Source: Heliocidaris erythrogramma (Eukaryota > Echinodermata > Echinoidea > Camarodonta > Echinometridae). Taken from it: a DNA stretch of 64,000 nt. The stretch lies in contig CM046864.1 of the NCBI GenBank assembly GCA_025617745.1, positions 3,432,616 through 3,496,615 on the forward strand, given 5' to 3'. This document shows, in pieces, positions 42,129 to 55,508 of the stretch. How positions within the stretch are numbered: position 1 is the stretch's first letter; the number at the start of each line of letters is the position of its first letter. Below the pieces are notes generated by a model. The model did not search any database and was not told the origin of the DNA. It was given only the letters and a program-made list of their open reading frames with translations. The position numbers were made by a program, and so were the translations under genes.

Positions 42129-43091
42129 CCTCAGCCCGGGCTCAGCCCCCTCAAAATTGTTGGCTCATTATATATAAATGCCACTGTTACTGACCATAAT
42201 TTTAGATTGCGCAATTGCATCATTTTTACAGAATTCTATGCCGCGACTTTATCCCTCAAGACAAAAGATAGATAGAGAGGAAGAGAGAAAGAGGGGAGAG
42301 GAAGGAGAGGGAGGGGATGGAGTTAGAGAGAAGGAGAGATATTTTTTTTTCTTTATTGCGACCTCTATTGGGGGTGGGTCATCGTAAGGAATTGTGGGTA
42401 TTCTCATTGAAACTAATGCTACAGGAATATTGGCCATAGGAATTGTACGCAAAAAATGGTTACACAGGAAACCTATGTAATTTATGTAGACGGCTTATGT
42501 TGGACTTGAGCCGGGCACAGACACTAACAAATCGGAGCCCTGTAAGTACGCTTTATAACTGTACTGTATTAAATCATATCATGAAAATAGTCGTTACGGT
42601 ATGTGGGTACATGCATGTTTCATATTAAGGATTTCTACTTTGAATTTTGTGAGGAATTTGAGGTTACTTACGGTGATAGTGAGGCGTATCGAGTGTCATT
42701 TTATCGGGAGAGTTTCCCATACATGTACATTGCAGTGCCGTAGACGTGTAGGCCTAGGCCCAAGCTAAAGATGGGCCGGGCTTCGTGCATTCGTTCGTTT
42801 CACTTTTTTTCTGTCGAGATGGTCATGTTGTTTATCGTGTGTGAATTTCTTTCTTTCTTTCTTCTTCCCCCCCTGATACAATCTGTGTTTTTACAGTAGA
42901 GTGCAAAGAATCTATCTTTGTTTCCTGGCTTAATTTTAAATGTTAATCGAGTATCGGCTTCAGTTCTAAAGTAAAAAGTAGGCTAAGCGATTAATCATTT
43001 TAATGTTCTTTGACCTTGTGCCTGCCCTTCCTTGGCCTTGTGGAAGTTTGAATAATAATCCAAAGTGCAAAGAAAAGTGTGTGTGCATTCA

Positions 43092-44170
43092 TTAGGGCAA
43101 TCAAACCTTTGTATTTTACTTACTTACTTTGGTTTACTTTGGTAATAATTACTTTTGTAATAATTTTATCATGTTGATTTGTGTAAAAGCAGAAAATAAG
43201 AAAAATAGGATGATGAAAGGTTGAAAGTCTAATTCTAAATCAAACAAAATCAAATATTTTTGTTGTGAATGTTTGAAAATGAGATCAATAAGATGCACAT
43301 CTCAAATTAGGTAAGATATAGCAATTTGGTGAATCGATTGTGATATATTCACTGTCAACCCTCCCGTTGCTGTGTGATGGGGAGTCTGTGCACCTAAAAT
43401 TTGTTTTTAAATTGACCAAGCATTTCTTTAAACTGTTAAAGTATTCATCTAATGCCTTATTATATATTATTCCTGATATTCTAATGAGTAACTCAAAATT
43501 TTCTTCAAATTTTTAGCAAGAACATAGGTCTAGATATTTACAAGAAAAGGCGGCCGTGTTGTTTTGACTTGGCAAAAACAATGGTGCCCATGTCTGTGCA
43601 CTCATTTATTTCGCACACAGTTCAGGATTTTTATGTGAAAGATATTTTGAGGCTTGTGAATAAAATTACTGATATAAGACCTTTTTTTCAATATTTTGAC
43701 TTGTTTTATGCATGGATATCTATCGCTATGATAAAGACAAAAGATTTATGTTGGTTGTCCCAGTTGCCCCAGTACGGCGACAAGGATGCTGTCGCCATAA
43801 TGGCATTAAAATAAAATATTAATTCCTGTTTTTCTCCTACATGTACATGCCTTTTCCCATGGGGTAGTACAAATTATCTGTCATCATGTAGGTCCTCCAG
43901 AAAGAAAAAGATCGTACTGAGTAACGCAAATTGACATCTTTTTTCTTTTTGTATGTTGGAACAGATGGAAAGTTGTCTGCCACTACATCACTGTGACATT
44001 ACGTCACTGTGACATTACGTCACTGTGACATTACTGTTTCAGCCTATTTGAAACTCCCAAACATCATAATAGTCGTAACTTTCTTATTACTTGTCTGATT
44101 GCATTCAAATTTTCACCAATTTGCTTCTCTGATTTTTCTTTTGTCTTTCAGAAGAACTTGCCATTAAAGA
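43092..44170. mobile_element. Inverted-repeat element, AGGGCAATCCAACCT family (copy C, expanded)
   Basis: It starts TTAGGGCAATCAAACCTTTG and ends near AACTTGCCATTAAAG. Internal words shared with copy B include TTTGTGTAAAAGCAGAAAA and ACATCACTGTGACATTA. A 19-nt ACATTACGTCACTGTGAC unit is tandemly repeated near 43990-44030. The frame at 43569-43814 is not a gene. Confidence 0.6.
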
Positions 44171-44235
44171 GAAAGGTGGAAAATAATTTGTGAGATTTGT
44201 TTAATCCTTTTATGTCAGTTTGGAAGAACATAATA

Positions 44236-44520
44236 TTGTAAACGCTGTTATTTTCGCGTGATTAATGTTTCGCGCTGAGCGACCCAAAAACATATTCGTG
44301 GGTTCTTGAATTCGCGCTGCACAATTACTCACTCGCACTCTAAAATGAATTGGATTCAAACACGTATTATCAGATGAAGCATGCAATGCAGCGTCGATTC
44401 AAAACAAGCATAAAAAATCGTGCTAATATTTTCGCGTGTTCTAGAATTCGCGCCCGCCGAAAATAGCGCGAAATCCACGAAAATTAATGTACCGCAAATA
44501 TTTCTGCATTTACAGTAGTA
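44236..44520. mobile_element. MITE with GTAAA-GCAGAAATATT ends and CGCGAAA-rich arms
   Basis: The left end TTGTAAACGCTGTTATTTTCG and the right end, read in reverse (CTGTAAATGCAGAAATATTT), match with mismatches. Arms share TTCGCGCTG / GAATTCGCGC words. Non-coding. Confidence 0.6.
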
Positions 44521-44647
44521 GTAAAGTGATACGAAATCAATTAAAATGGGCAAAATGTGAAAATGAAGTCTACACATTTACATGCACACATGATTTATTT
44601 TATGTGATGTAATTACAATAAAATATATTTATTTTTTTTTCTCTTAG

Positions 44648-45196
44648 GAATCAACCATGGGGAGCCAATGTCTGGACTGATCATCTCAGCAAGGTCAAAG
44701 GCCACTTCATTATCAGGCAAAGGTATATCAGGAATAACCTTAATATAGTGGAGTAAGATTTGGAGATGCATCAACCATAGTATGAAGATACACTGCAGCC
44801 CAGCTACTTGCCATTCTGGACTTGGACTATTACAAAATGATTGTAATATCTTTATATGGTTTTATTGAAAGTATAGAATAACCATGGCTAATTGTTTCAA
44901 AGTTAAATCAGTTTGAGACATACTTCAACAAAAACTGGGTAGTAAGTGATCTGCATAACTTGTTCTATCAGGTTTTGACTGAAAAATGACTGGGTGTGAT
45001 GATCATATTGTTACATGACACTGGTGTTTAGTTTGGATTATAAGCTCTACTTCTTATGCTCCTATGTGAAACTGAAATACATTCTAGGTACAGGGAGTGG
45101 TCATTGTATCTTGAAGAGCGCTAAACCCAGCTTGGATTCTTATTTGGAATATATTATAAACTTATTTCTACGTGAGTTGTGTAAGAGCAAGTAGAC
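44648..45196 (+). other. Putative 5' UTR exon of liprin-alpha
   Basis: A strong acceptor (T-rich run then CTCTTAG) at 44641-44647 precedes a stretch that runs without another clear acceptor to the liprin-alpha start at 45197. Upstream ATGs, such as that at 44656, open only short frames. A possible untranslated first exon could end at 42541 before GTAAGTAC. Both are inferences. Confidence 0.35.
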
Positions 45197-45433
45197 ATGA
45201 TGTGTGATGTCATGCCTACAATCTCGGAGGATGGGGTGAGTTTGCGTGACTCGTCGCTCGGTGACGATGCCAACTTTGAGCAATTGATGGTGAACATGCT
45301 TGAGGAACGTGATCGTTTGATGGAAACGCTTCGTGAGACGCAGGATTCATTAGCGATCACTGAGCAACGTGTGGAGGAAGTAGAGAAAGAACGTGATCTT
45401 TTACAGAAACAGATGTCCTCTAATCTACCTCGT
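45197..45433 (+). CDS. Liprin-alpha (PPFIA family), first coding exon
   Basis: Liprin-alpha proteins are synaptic scaffolds: an N-terminal coiled coil that oligomerises and binds active-zone proteins, and three C-terminal SAM domains that bind LAR-type receptor phosphatases and others. The exon encodes 79 residues, MMCDVMPTISEDGVSLRDSS to LQKQMSSNLPR, ending in phase 0 before GTAAGT. The MMCxVMPTISEDG start and LMVxMLxERDRLxETLRExQ heptads are diagnostic for the family. Only this exon is in the window; no later exon (which should begin near EFAALTKEL) was found, so the first intron exceeds 18.5 kb. Which paralogue it represents cannot be told. Confidence 0.93.
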
Positions 45434-45507
45434 GTAAGTATTATTCAATGCCTTTAGAAAGAAAGCTTAAAACCATTTAAAACCATTTCAAATTTTACAC
45501 AGTACTT

Positions 45508-45588
45508 ACACGTACTCCCCCCCCCCCCCCTCCTCTCACCCCCTCCTCCCCCCTCCTCTCACCCCCTCCTCTCACCCCCCTCCCGTTT
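45508..45588. repeat. C-rich tract 75 bp downstream of the liprin-alpha donor
   Basis: Many runs of 4-13 C separated by TCCTCT or TCA. The minus strand therefore has G-runs suited to G-quadruplex formation. Confidence 0.8.
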
Positions 45589-46938
45589 TTTGTACTAAAT
45601 TTCTGTAGATTTTACCTTGAGGGAATCTAATTAACGTGAAGTGCTATTTGACTTTCCTTTATTCTTACTGTGGTTGTGCAGCTTTGTAAAATTTCATAAC
45701 TATTTACTGAGATAACATCAGTATTGCCAATGAGGGTTCAAAAAGAAGAGAAAAGTTGACTTGTGTGAGGAGCATTTGATTGTGGGATATATCATCCATG
45801 CCTGAATGACATTGGACAGGGATTTAAAAGATTAGTTTTGTTTGTACTAGATGTGTGGGTGTGCATAGAGTGTAAAACTATTCTTCACAAACTTTATAAT
45901 AGCATTAGTTTATGTTAGAGACTTTTGTACCAATCTTTTTCTCTAGATCAACCATTGTTTGCATTCATTGTGTTATTAGATTATGTTCATGACTAACATG
46001 TTTTGTTTCTTAGCAACATTTTTTTCCAATGCTCATTCTTGGGTTACATGTTCAATGAACCTTAAAACCACACAATGTGATTTGTTCACATGAATCAATT
46101 GCTCTTTAAGTCAATACCATTAATGGCTTTTAGAATGACATAGAGTTTTTGTAGTCAGAATATAAAGATGAAACTTGTTCTTGTTAGAGTTATTGTAGCA
46201 TTAAATGTAGGTCTGTCTATCCTATACGTGTATGTACATGTACATGTGTACGTCATTGCTATTCACTGCAAGTGTAAGAAATACTACTACATGTACATGT
46301 ACTACGTTTGTACTCCAGACTATGCAGGGCTCAAAATTAGCAGTAGCTTGGGTGATATTGTCCACCTAAGATCTTGCCTTTGAAGGCTTTGTAAAAGAAT
46401 CTCACTGTTATTATTTCCTAAGAATTTTGTGCAGTTTACAAAAACGAGTGAAAGTTGAATTTGGCATCCGAAACCACCATCGATACAGGTTTTCAGACTG
46501 GCAACCTGCTTACATATACATGTAGATTTAAGCGAAAGCCCTGAAAAGTTGAACAATTTCCCTGGGGGGGGGGGGGGGGGGAGAATAAAATAATAATTCA
46601 ATGACTCCTAAAAACCAAACGACCATATTGTGGGTATTGATTCACCTTATACTGTAGCTTCTAAAACAATCCTAGTTGACTTATGTGCAATGTACATGTT
46701 AAATGTATGTACATGTACATGTACATATAGTCAGCTGCTACACAAAAATGAAACTTGTATCTGCCAGATTTCCCCCCCTAAAAATAGAAGAGAAGTGTGG
46801 CTAGAGGTTTGGCCTGTGAGTGAGTGAGTGGTGGCATTTGTCTTGATGAATGTGGGGTGACAAGTTAGTGTATACTGTTTAGGTTTTAAATTGAGATGAG
46901 AGATTGAGGTCATCTGTGACAGTTATAGAAAACCTTGA

Positions 46939-47162
46939 TTGATGGTACTCTTCTATTATCAGTCTTATAATACAGTGTACATTGAAGGTGATCTATTATC
47001 TTTACTAGCTAGCGCCTGTAGGCCATTACAGACCTACAGTCCAAAATAGATGGTACTCTTCTATTATCAGTCTTATTTATAATACAGTGTACATGTACAT
47101 TGAAGGTGATCTGTTATTTTTACTAGCGCCTGTAGGCCATTACAGACCTACAGTCCAAAATA
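46939..47162. repeat. ~110-bp tandem duplication
   Basis: Two adjacent copies (46939-47048 and 47049-47162) share GATGGTACTCTTCTATTATC at the start and CAGACCTACAGTCCAAAATA at the end, with small indels. Confidence 0.85.
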
Positions 47163-47679
47163 GAATAAACACTTTTCAAATCAGGGTATTTAAAATATGA
47201 GATTTTGGTACATGTACATTAATTTAGATACATGTGTAAAAAGCAAGATGTGAAAAATAAAGTACAATATATGTACATGTAGTTGTCCACATGCAGCCCT
47301 GACACCTGTACATAGTTCTGAGCCCCACACTTATACTTTATCTACATCTACATGTAGTGACTTGCGCCTAGCCTACTTCTTGAATGAGCTTGGGTCCTTG
47401 GTAGACCAATGTACATACTGTACAATGTACATTTGTAAGAACCCCTTATTTGCATGAAAACTGGAAGAGGAAATTGAGGCTGGATTTCTTTCTGTGTTGA
47501 AGACTAGTTTGATAAAGACCTGTATGATAGATGATGATAAGAGTATGTGATAGCACGTTTCTAAACCACTTAATAATAAAGTGCCTCACAGTCATGCATA
47601 ATCTATCATCATACATTGTCAGACTGATACAGTTACATGTACAGTGTCGTGCCAGTACATGTAACTGTATGACCATCGG

Positions 47680-48580
47680 CCTTTTCACATGAGAGTAAAG
47701 TTCCTTGTATAAAGCAAATTTTCTGTGTGAACATCAAACTATACGATGTGCGGACAGATACAAACTCGCGATCTAAAGACCGGTCAGAGCAGGCTACAGA
47801 TACAAAGTTCAGATAGAGGAGGCAAGAGATTAACCCCGCTTTCACACAGGAGTAAAATTCAGCTATTTAAAGCTGATTAGCTTAAACTTTAAAGAGCTGT
47901 AAACTAATCAGCATTAAAGTTTATACGATAGCATTCACACAGAGAAATTTCGGTGCGATCCAGGATTAGAGATTCACTCCTGATTAAATGTGCAGTAGGG
48001 CCATTGCGCATAATAATGTCAATCAAAGTGCGCGCCCGGTCTCTTACATGTAGCTCCACCCAGTCAAAGACGTATCCGTTCACACACAAATCTCTTGCCT
48101 CCTCTATCTGAACTTCGTATCTGTAGGCTGGTCTGACCGGTCTTTAGATCGTGAGTTCGTATCTGTCCGAACATCGTATACATGTAGTTCGATGTTCACA
48201 CGGAAAATTTGCTTTAGAGCTGATTAGTTAATCAGCTTTAAACTAATAATAAGCTTTCCGTACGATGAATTTTTACCCTCGTGTGAAAAGGCTGTACATG
48301 TACATGTATGTGTGTGAATGGATACTGGGCGGAGCTACATGTAAGACTGGGTGCTCGCTGTGATTGACATGACCTGCTATTATTATGCGCATTGGCCCTA
48401 CTGCTCGTTTAATCAGCAGTGAATCTCTAACGATCGCACCAAAATTTTCTGTGAAAATGCTATCTGAATGCTCTGAATGCTATCGTATATATAACTTTAA
48501 ATCTGATTAGTTTAAAGCTCTTTAAACTAATAAGCTTTAAATACGCTGAATTTTACCCCTGTGTGAAAGCGAAACATGTT
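47680..48580. mobile_element. Interleaved foldback element (A-B-A'-B')
   Basis: Segment A (about 47680-47830, with CCGGTCAGAGCAGGCTACAG) is repeated inverted at about 48078-48290. Segment B (about 47832-48075, with CTTTCACACAGGAGTAAAAT) is repeated inverted at about 48295-48580. The two inverted pairs overlap instead of nesting. AGCTGATTAG / CTAATCAG words recur. No coding sequence. Confidence 0.7.
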
Positions 48581-51042
48581 AAGTTAGTCGACCGAGGAGT
48601 TATCACAGAATAACTCCTTGGTTTGTCCATGCACTTATTGTGAAGCTACATGTACATGTATACAGTGCACATGACGTATAATTTGGGGAAGGGGTTCAAG
48701 AAAAAAAAATACTAACCCCATGTCCACACAAAGACAATAATGCAATGTTCCTTATAAAATGGAAAGTACAGTGTATGATAAGTAAATATTTTTTTCTTCA
48801 GGAACAAATGTATTATAAAGAAATTTCATACTGTAGCAGAAAGTTCCGAGCATCATCTTAAATGAAAACTTGATAAAGAATCAGGGTACACTACGAGTGT
48901 GAAAACTAACATGTTATCTGTGTTGGGCGAGGCTTATCATGAATTGGTGCTGAAGCAGGAAATGAAAGACACAAAATCTGGAAAACTCGTACTATCGGCA
49001 CTTGTATGTACATATATAGTATAGGCCTGCAATTCCTACATGTACATCAACATGTGAGCCTGATTGGTTTATAGACACAGGCGGACATTTGACAACTTTT
49101 GAAAGTTTGAAGGCCTGTAGAAAATAGCTATTTTATGTTTCGTTGTTTATAAGGGCATCACTAAAGGAGTTGAAATTTGATAAATTTGGTTGCCACGGTC
49201 GCCTACTAAAATTATAATCCATAAATTATTCAATTTCATGAAAGGACACGATGCCTACTCTATACCGATCAGGCTCTTGTACAGTATAAGAGATTATGCA
49301 AGATGCTGTATGAATATCAGCCTGCCTACAGTCAGCTTAGAGTATGTGTTAAATGAGGCATAATTCAAGATGGAATTCTCATCTTACTAACTTGGAAGTT
49401 GAACTTTGAAAGTGATACACTGAATGTGTCATGTCATTTATCATCCTGTGTGCTGAGAGCAAGAAAGATATTAAATCATACAGATTTAACAACCTTGTAG
49501 CACTCACTCTGTACCAGTATGACATCACAATCAGAGTGTTTTTTACAAGCTTACCTAGTCTGTCGTGTTCTCAAGGGATCTATGACGTCATAGCTAAGAC
49601 ACTTTGCATTCTAAATAGAGAAACAAGGAAAGGGTTTGGTGAAGAATTGATGAGAAGAGGAGAGAAGAATCATCAGGGGAGAGAGGAGGAGAAGAATACT
49701 TGGCTGTGAACTACATATTTGTAGGAACTTTAGAATGAAGAAGATTTTGACTTGAAATATGATCAATTGAAGAGATCATTGAAATGTAACAAGAATAATT
49801 ATTACCGGTAATACAATGAAGAGAATCATGAAGTCAAGATTCATGTAGAAAATGAAAATACATATTACATGTAGCACTTGTACCAGTACATACATGTACA
49901 TGTATACAGTGAAAATGAGGATGAACATGACTCTATGAGTCTAGGGAATAGAGTTCTAAAGAAAGTAGATAAGGGAAGAGAAGAGAGGAAGAACAAATAT
50001 GTGCAAAGGGAGGTTTTAATGTTTACAAATGACAATGAGAAAGGAATATACATTCATCTGTGTACAGTACACTGTTTCTTGTATAATCTGATGTGAATTT
50101 AACCATGGAGTTATTGTGATAACTCCTTGATTTAACAGCCTTGTGTAGAATTTCTTTGCTATTTGAAACTTCAATTTGATATTGATTCTGCCTATAGTTT
50201 AGATTATGTGAACATTGTGGAGTTACCTTTTCTTCATTTATTTTTGTTTCCTCCCCCCCCCCCCCCCCAATGGTGGATAGTAAAATTTCCTCAGATTTTG
50301 TCCAAATAATCTTCAAAGAGAAAGAAAATAACAAATTTAGTGATCGATAAAAGATATTAAGAATGAAGAAAATGGATGTGAAAGTGAAAGTGAAAACCAG
50401 TAATCTGCTGTTGCCTACATGTTCATGTACATCATATGAGTTTGACTTTTATCTGTTTCTAATCATGTTTTTACCAGAAAATTCCTGATCTCTGTAACAT
50501 GGAAAAACAACATCCTGGTAGCTCATGCTTGTTTGCTATTATAAAGGAATTAACACTTCCTTCAGACTGTGTGTTGCAATGTACATGTAAGCCTACACAA
50601 CACAACATACATGTAGAGTGGTGCAATAGACTGCTTCTGTAATGTATACAAATTTATACACATATATTCTCTGAGCACCTAGTGACGAGCTATTCCATGA
50701 ACATGCTTTTTATAATTGAGCCTCAATGCTTGGAATCCAGTTTGCATACATTATTTGTTGCTATGCACGGCAAGCTTTCAGGTTGTCAAGAACAACCTTT
50801 GTTTGAAAGGTATGCATAAAATTTGCATACATTACCGAAGCGGTCTATTCAAGAAGGAAAAAACAAAAAACAAAAACAAAAATCTGATTAGAATCATACA
50901 ATTACTCATTTGGTATAGTTTGTATAACACTGGAGCAGCCTTGCAAGAAATTTTTTTAATTTCTCAAGTACTGATAAAACTTTTTATTGATACTGTATGT
51001 ACATGTACATGTACATTATACATTTTTTTCTTGTTTAATAAT

Positions 51043-51214
51043 ACAGTCATACTTGTCTTTAAATGGCCACCTGTCTATAGTGGTCACTAAATATTGCCAC
51101 CCTGTAGCAAGAAATACATGTATGTGTCTTAGAACCTGTCTATAAAGGCCACCTGTCTACAGTGGCCACTTTTTCTGTTTCCCTTGGGTGGCCTTAATAG
51201 ACAGGTTTGACTGT
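51043..51214. mobile_element. MITE with ACAGTCA...TGACTGT ends
   Basis: ACAGTCATACTTGTC at the left is inverted as GACAGGTTTGACTGT at the right. Internal GGCCACCTGTCTATAGTGGTC repeats. Non-coding. Confidence 0.7.
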
Positions 51215-52852
51215 GCAAATATAATATGGGCCTACATCTTTTTTTTTTTATCCCCAAAACATGTACATGTATATATGCATGCATCATCATGATATGAATG
51301 TAGGCCTACTACAACATGACTGCTACATGTAGACATTGTACATTGAACTGTATACAATGGTGCTATGTGTAGCGGTAGTATAAAAGCAAAGCAATTGATA
51401 ATACACTGAAGCCCTAGAAATCGAATGCATTAGTCTGTGCAGCCCTGTAAATGAATGAGAGACGTTGTGTGCATGAATAGCATAGGTTGGATGTAGGTTA
51501 TTCGCATTGTATGTACCCCATAGGCCTGTACAGGGGTCATTTACATTTACAGTGTGCCTAACTCACAGTTCATTGGTTGCTTTTACACTAACAGATAACT
51601 ATTGTTATATTGATGTTATATTGATACAATGTAATTGTACACTTCAGTGTGCAATCTTTCTTGACAGAAGGGGGTATTAGTGACAAGTTAACTATGAAAT
51701 ATGTTTGTATGAAGGATTTAATATTTAAAATTAAATAATAGTATTTAAAGCATTATTTACAACACAACTCTGTCCAACAATTGTGACAATGCTAAAAATG
51801 CAAAAAAGGTTTCATCTTGTGTTTTTTGAGAAGCTGGCTAAATACAAAATGTACATGTAAAAATAAAAACTCTTATTGAGGTACATGTACACTGTACATT
51901 GAAGATAACATGAAGGTTATAGGGTTAGGAGTGACAGTGACTGTATTGAAATTGTAGTACGAAAGCTTCTTGGGCTCAATTTGACTTTGGATTATCTGTG
52001 AAAATGTTCATGAACATGTACATGTACATACTACATAGGCTAGGCCTGAACCCTCATGGATGGGCTCATTTTGTTTGCATTGTGTGTAGTGTGAAATCCC
52101 CTTGTGTTGGGACTCAATTTGATTATTGAATAGTGTGCTGTCTCAAGGCTTGCGTTTTGTTTACATTCATTGGATATTGTATCTGGGCAATGTAGTTTTA
52201 ACATTAGAGGGTATATTGATGTGTGAAGCAGTATTTACAATAGAAGAAAACTACTTCTGTTATCCTGTTTGATTAGATTGTGTTCTTTATGCAATATGAT
52301 TCAATGGTTATAATAACATTGTGATTTATCTTTGTTTATTTTCTACATTTCTTCTGGCTTGTCAAGCTTTGTTTCCTACATTTATAGTAGCACACCAATT
52401 TTTTCACTTGCACCTAAAAATTCTAGTATTGACTGACACAGTACATACTGTACATACTACAGACCGTAAATGATATCATGTATGTACATCTATAGACCTA
52501 GCCCATATTAACTTGTACAGTATGTACATGTATACATGTACATACAATGTATATTTATGTAGGTCATTCCATCTGCAATGTATTATTTATGCAGTCTTCA
52601 TGTTCATGTGTAGTTGAAAAGGAATGCTCTGTAGAGTATTTATTTATGTAGGTCATTCCACAGGCAATGTACATGTATTATTTATGCAGTCTTCATGTAA
52701 AATTCATATTAACAAGGCTAATGACATCTATTAAGAAAAGAGGCCATTCTAATGTACACTGTAGGTACTATCTCATATCATGCACACATAAAGGACTGTT
52801 AATACTCAGAATAGTAGCATTAGCTAGGCCTACGCCATTTATGAAATGAAAG

Positions 52853-52950
52853 AGGGAGAGAGAGAGAGAGAGAAATATAGGAAATTAGAAAAGAAAGAAA
52901 GGAAAAACGAGTGAGAATAAAGAAAGGAAAAACGAGTGAGAATAAAGAAA
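52853..52950. repeat. GAGA run and 26-bp tandem duplication
   Basis: A (GA)n run is followed by two copies of AAAGGAAAAACGAGTGAGAA with AATAAAG linkers. Confidence 0.7.
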
Positions 52951-54312
52951 ATGCATTTGAAAACCAGTTACAAACTTACACTAGAAGAGTGTTAACTTGG
53001 TGCAACATTTTGTGAAATAATAGCTTTCTTTCTCTCACAGTTTATGCAATTTTTATATTTTGTTGATAAAATATGAAACAAATTACACAGAATGAGGAAG
53101 GTGGACTATTAGACAGTGAACAAAGTTCAATTTCACACAGTGTATGTTGTTGCAGGTGCATGGTATATTCATATACAGGTACCCTGTAATATCTCTTCCA
53201 GCTATTTTTGTCACATTAAATTATTCTTTATAAATTTATGAAAATCAATAATTGATGAGTATTAATAAAATACACAATGTACATGACTTATAGACAGTAG
53301 CCACTATTGTCCTTGTACATGTACATGTGTATGCTGTATTTTTAGCATACCACAAGCTACATACAAGGTACTTTCATTTCCTTGTTGCTATTCATGTAGG
53401 CTATACATATTATGTAGGAGGTCATACATACATGTACATTCTAATGTCATGGGGAAATTGAAGATGATACATACACATGTACGTGTCTTACTTTCTCAGA
53501 TGGACTGTGCACCGTTTTGTACATGTTGAAAAGTTGCATTTTTTTTGGCCAATTTTGATAAAAAAACCCAATGATTTTGAACCCCTCAATGCGTTGGCAA
53601 TTTAGGGATTGTAAAGCTAATTCTCCTTTTTAAAATTCCTGGCATCAAACGCAGTAGCTGGTCATGTCTATTAAAGTTTCAATTTATTCAAATGGAAATC
53701 ATCTTGTGTATGTATGTAGTTATGTATATAAAATAATACAGATTACAATGCAATATTAGACTTCCCTTTTTGAATATCCATCATGCACACACCCACAAGT
53801 GTGTATGTATTGAGAATGTATTCTAGCTGACGGGATAACGCAGTCTGCTTGGAGTATGGAGGAATTTGAAACCAGGATAGTTGCTGATCAGATATTAAAT
53901 ATATTCATTATGTTCATACTGGATTTTAAGCACAAATTCAGACATCAGCTCCTCTTGTATTCTGTACTTGATTTTAATCGCAATTTACTGATCAGACATC
54001 AGCTCCTCTTGCACAAAAAGAGCTACCGTACATGTACATGTAGCACGCCACCATGGTTAAAGGCTACTAAAATCCTTGCATCTGATTGGATGAGAATAGA
54101 AATTTGTTATAATACTTTGGTAGCTGTTATTAATTTATTTATTAAAGAAATACCGGCAGCCCTGTTCGCGCAGAGTTGGATCAGAATTACATGTAGCGGG
54201 TTATTTTGAAAACTTGGGCTGATGAAGACGGGCCTAGAATGCTTGTTGTTGAGGGGATAACATTCCATAAATATTTACAATAACAAAGTCATTCAAGTGT
54301 CAATATGGAATA

Positions 54313-54497
54313 TGAAAGAAATCAAATGACTCATGTAACAAGCACTGCTTGAATTAAAGGGACACTGTACTAAGTAAGAAATCAAATGATTCATGTAACA
54401 AGCACTGCTCGAATTAAAGGGACACTGTATTAAGTTAAAGAAATCAAATGACTCATGTATTAAACAAACACTGCTTGAATTAAAGGGACACTGTTCT
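54313..54497. repeat. Three ~60-bp tandem units
   Basis: Units contain AGAAATCAAATGACTCATGT and AAGCACTGCTTGAATTAAAG then GGGACACTGTACTAAGT. The third unit has small insertions. Confidence 0.85.
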
Positions 54498-55444
54498 AAT
54501 GTACATATATGTATAAAGTATAGATTTGTCGGTATGAAATGTGTACTCTATCTTTTAATAAATAGTATGAAGAACTCTCATGCTACATACAGTACATCTA
54601 GATACGTACATGTGTTCAGTAGAGATACTTTGTGTGCACAGTATTAAAGCTCCCATGTACATGTACATGTACACTGTACATGTTCATATACAGGCTGTAC
54701 AAGTGCTTTTCATCATTTAGTTTTAGGGCCTACATGTAGTACTCATAATATAAGAAAAACTCTGTTTAATATATGGTCCTTGTGACTCACTCACTGTCAA
54801 ACCAATGACATCCTTACTCTCTCAAATTTATGACACACAATGAGAACAGGGCATGAACAATAGAACAATAGAAATTAGAGTGATTGAATACAGTTGTGTA
54901 GGTGTGAATCCCACACTCACTCATTGTGTATTGTATAAATGAACTTTAGAATGGAGCTATTCACACATGAAGCCAAATATCTTCAAGGTTATGAATAAAA
55001 GGTAAACCCCAATTACATGTACATACATGTAGTCTGAACCAGCACATTTTGTCAGATCATAGCCAAATGAAAACACAATGTAGAATTTTGTGGCCTGTGG
55101 GATTGACTGTACATGCACAGCAAAAAAAAAACAAGAGAAGATTTGATTGTAATATACATGTACACATATTTTCTTTAAGTATCACATATGTGTAGCCTTT
55201 AGTCACTATACCTTGTAATGTTCTATAACATTTTGAAAAACTCCCTTCAAACTCTAATACCAGAAAATCAAACCCCTGAAATTTCCTTGAACATTGTTAA
55301 TGAGTGCTATCTGGAAGAATTATTTGCAAATTCTTCAAGTTATTCAATCAATCACAGCGTTGAACTTGAGGTTGAAAAAAAAGAGGATGCATATTTAAGT
55401 AGTTACATGTACGTACATGTACAGTGTATGAACAGAATGATAAT

Positions 55445-55508
55445 GAATGATTGAGAGAGAAAGAGAATAGAGAGTAGAGAGAGAGGGAGGGGGGGGGGGG
55501 GGGGGGGA
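55445..55508. repeat. GAGA and poly-G microsatellite
   Basis: Purine-rich GAGA units run into an ~18-base G run. Another G run is at 55856-55870. Confidence 0.8.

Noticed and set aside
50716..51090. 124-residue plus-strand frame
   Set aside because: It runs through a polyA-like stretch, ACATGTAC repeats and the start of a MITE, with no family resemblance.
53856..54209. 117-residue plus-strand frame as a possible liprin exon
   Set aside because: It contains a duplicated ATCAGCTCCTCTTG segment and lacks the expected EFAALTKEL-type coiled-coil sequence and splice sites.
55218..55454. 78-residue plus-strand frame as a small gene
   Set aside because: No splice or start support, and it ends in ACATGTAC repeats.
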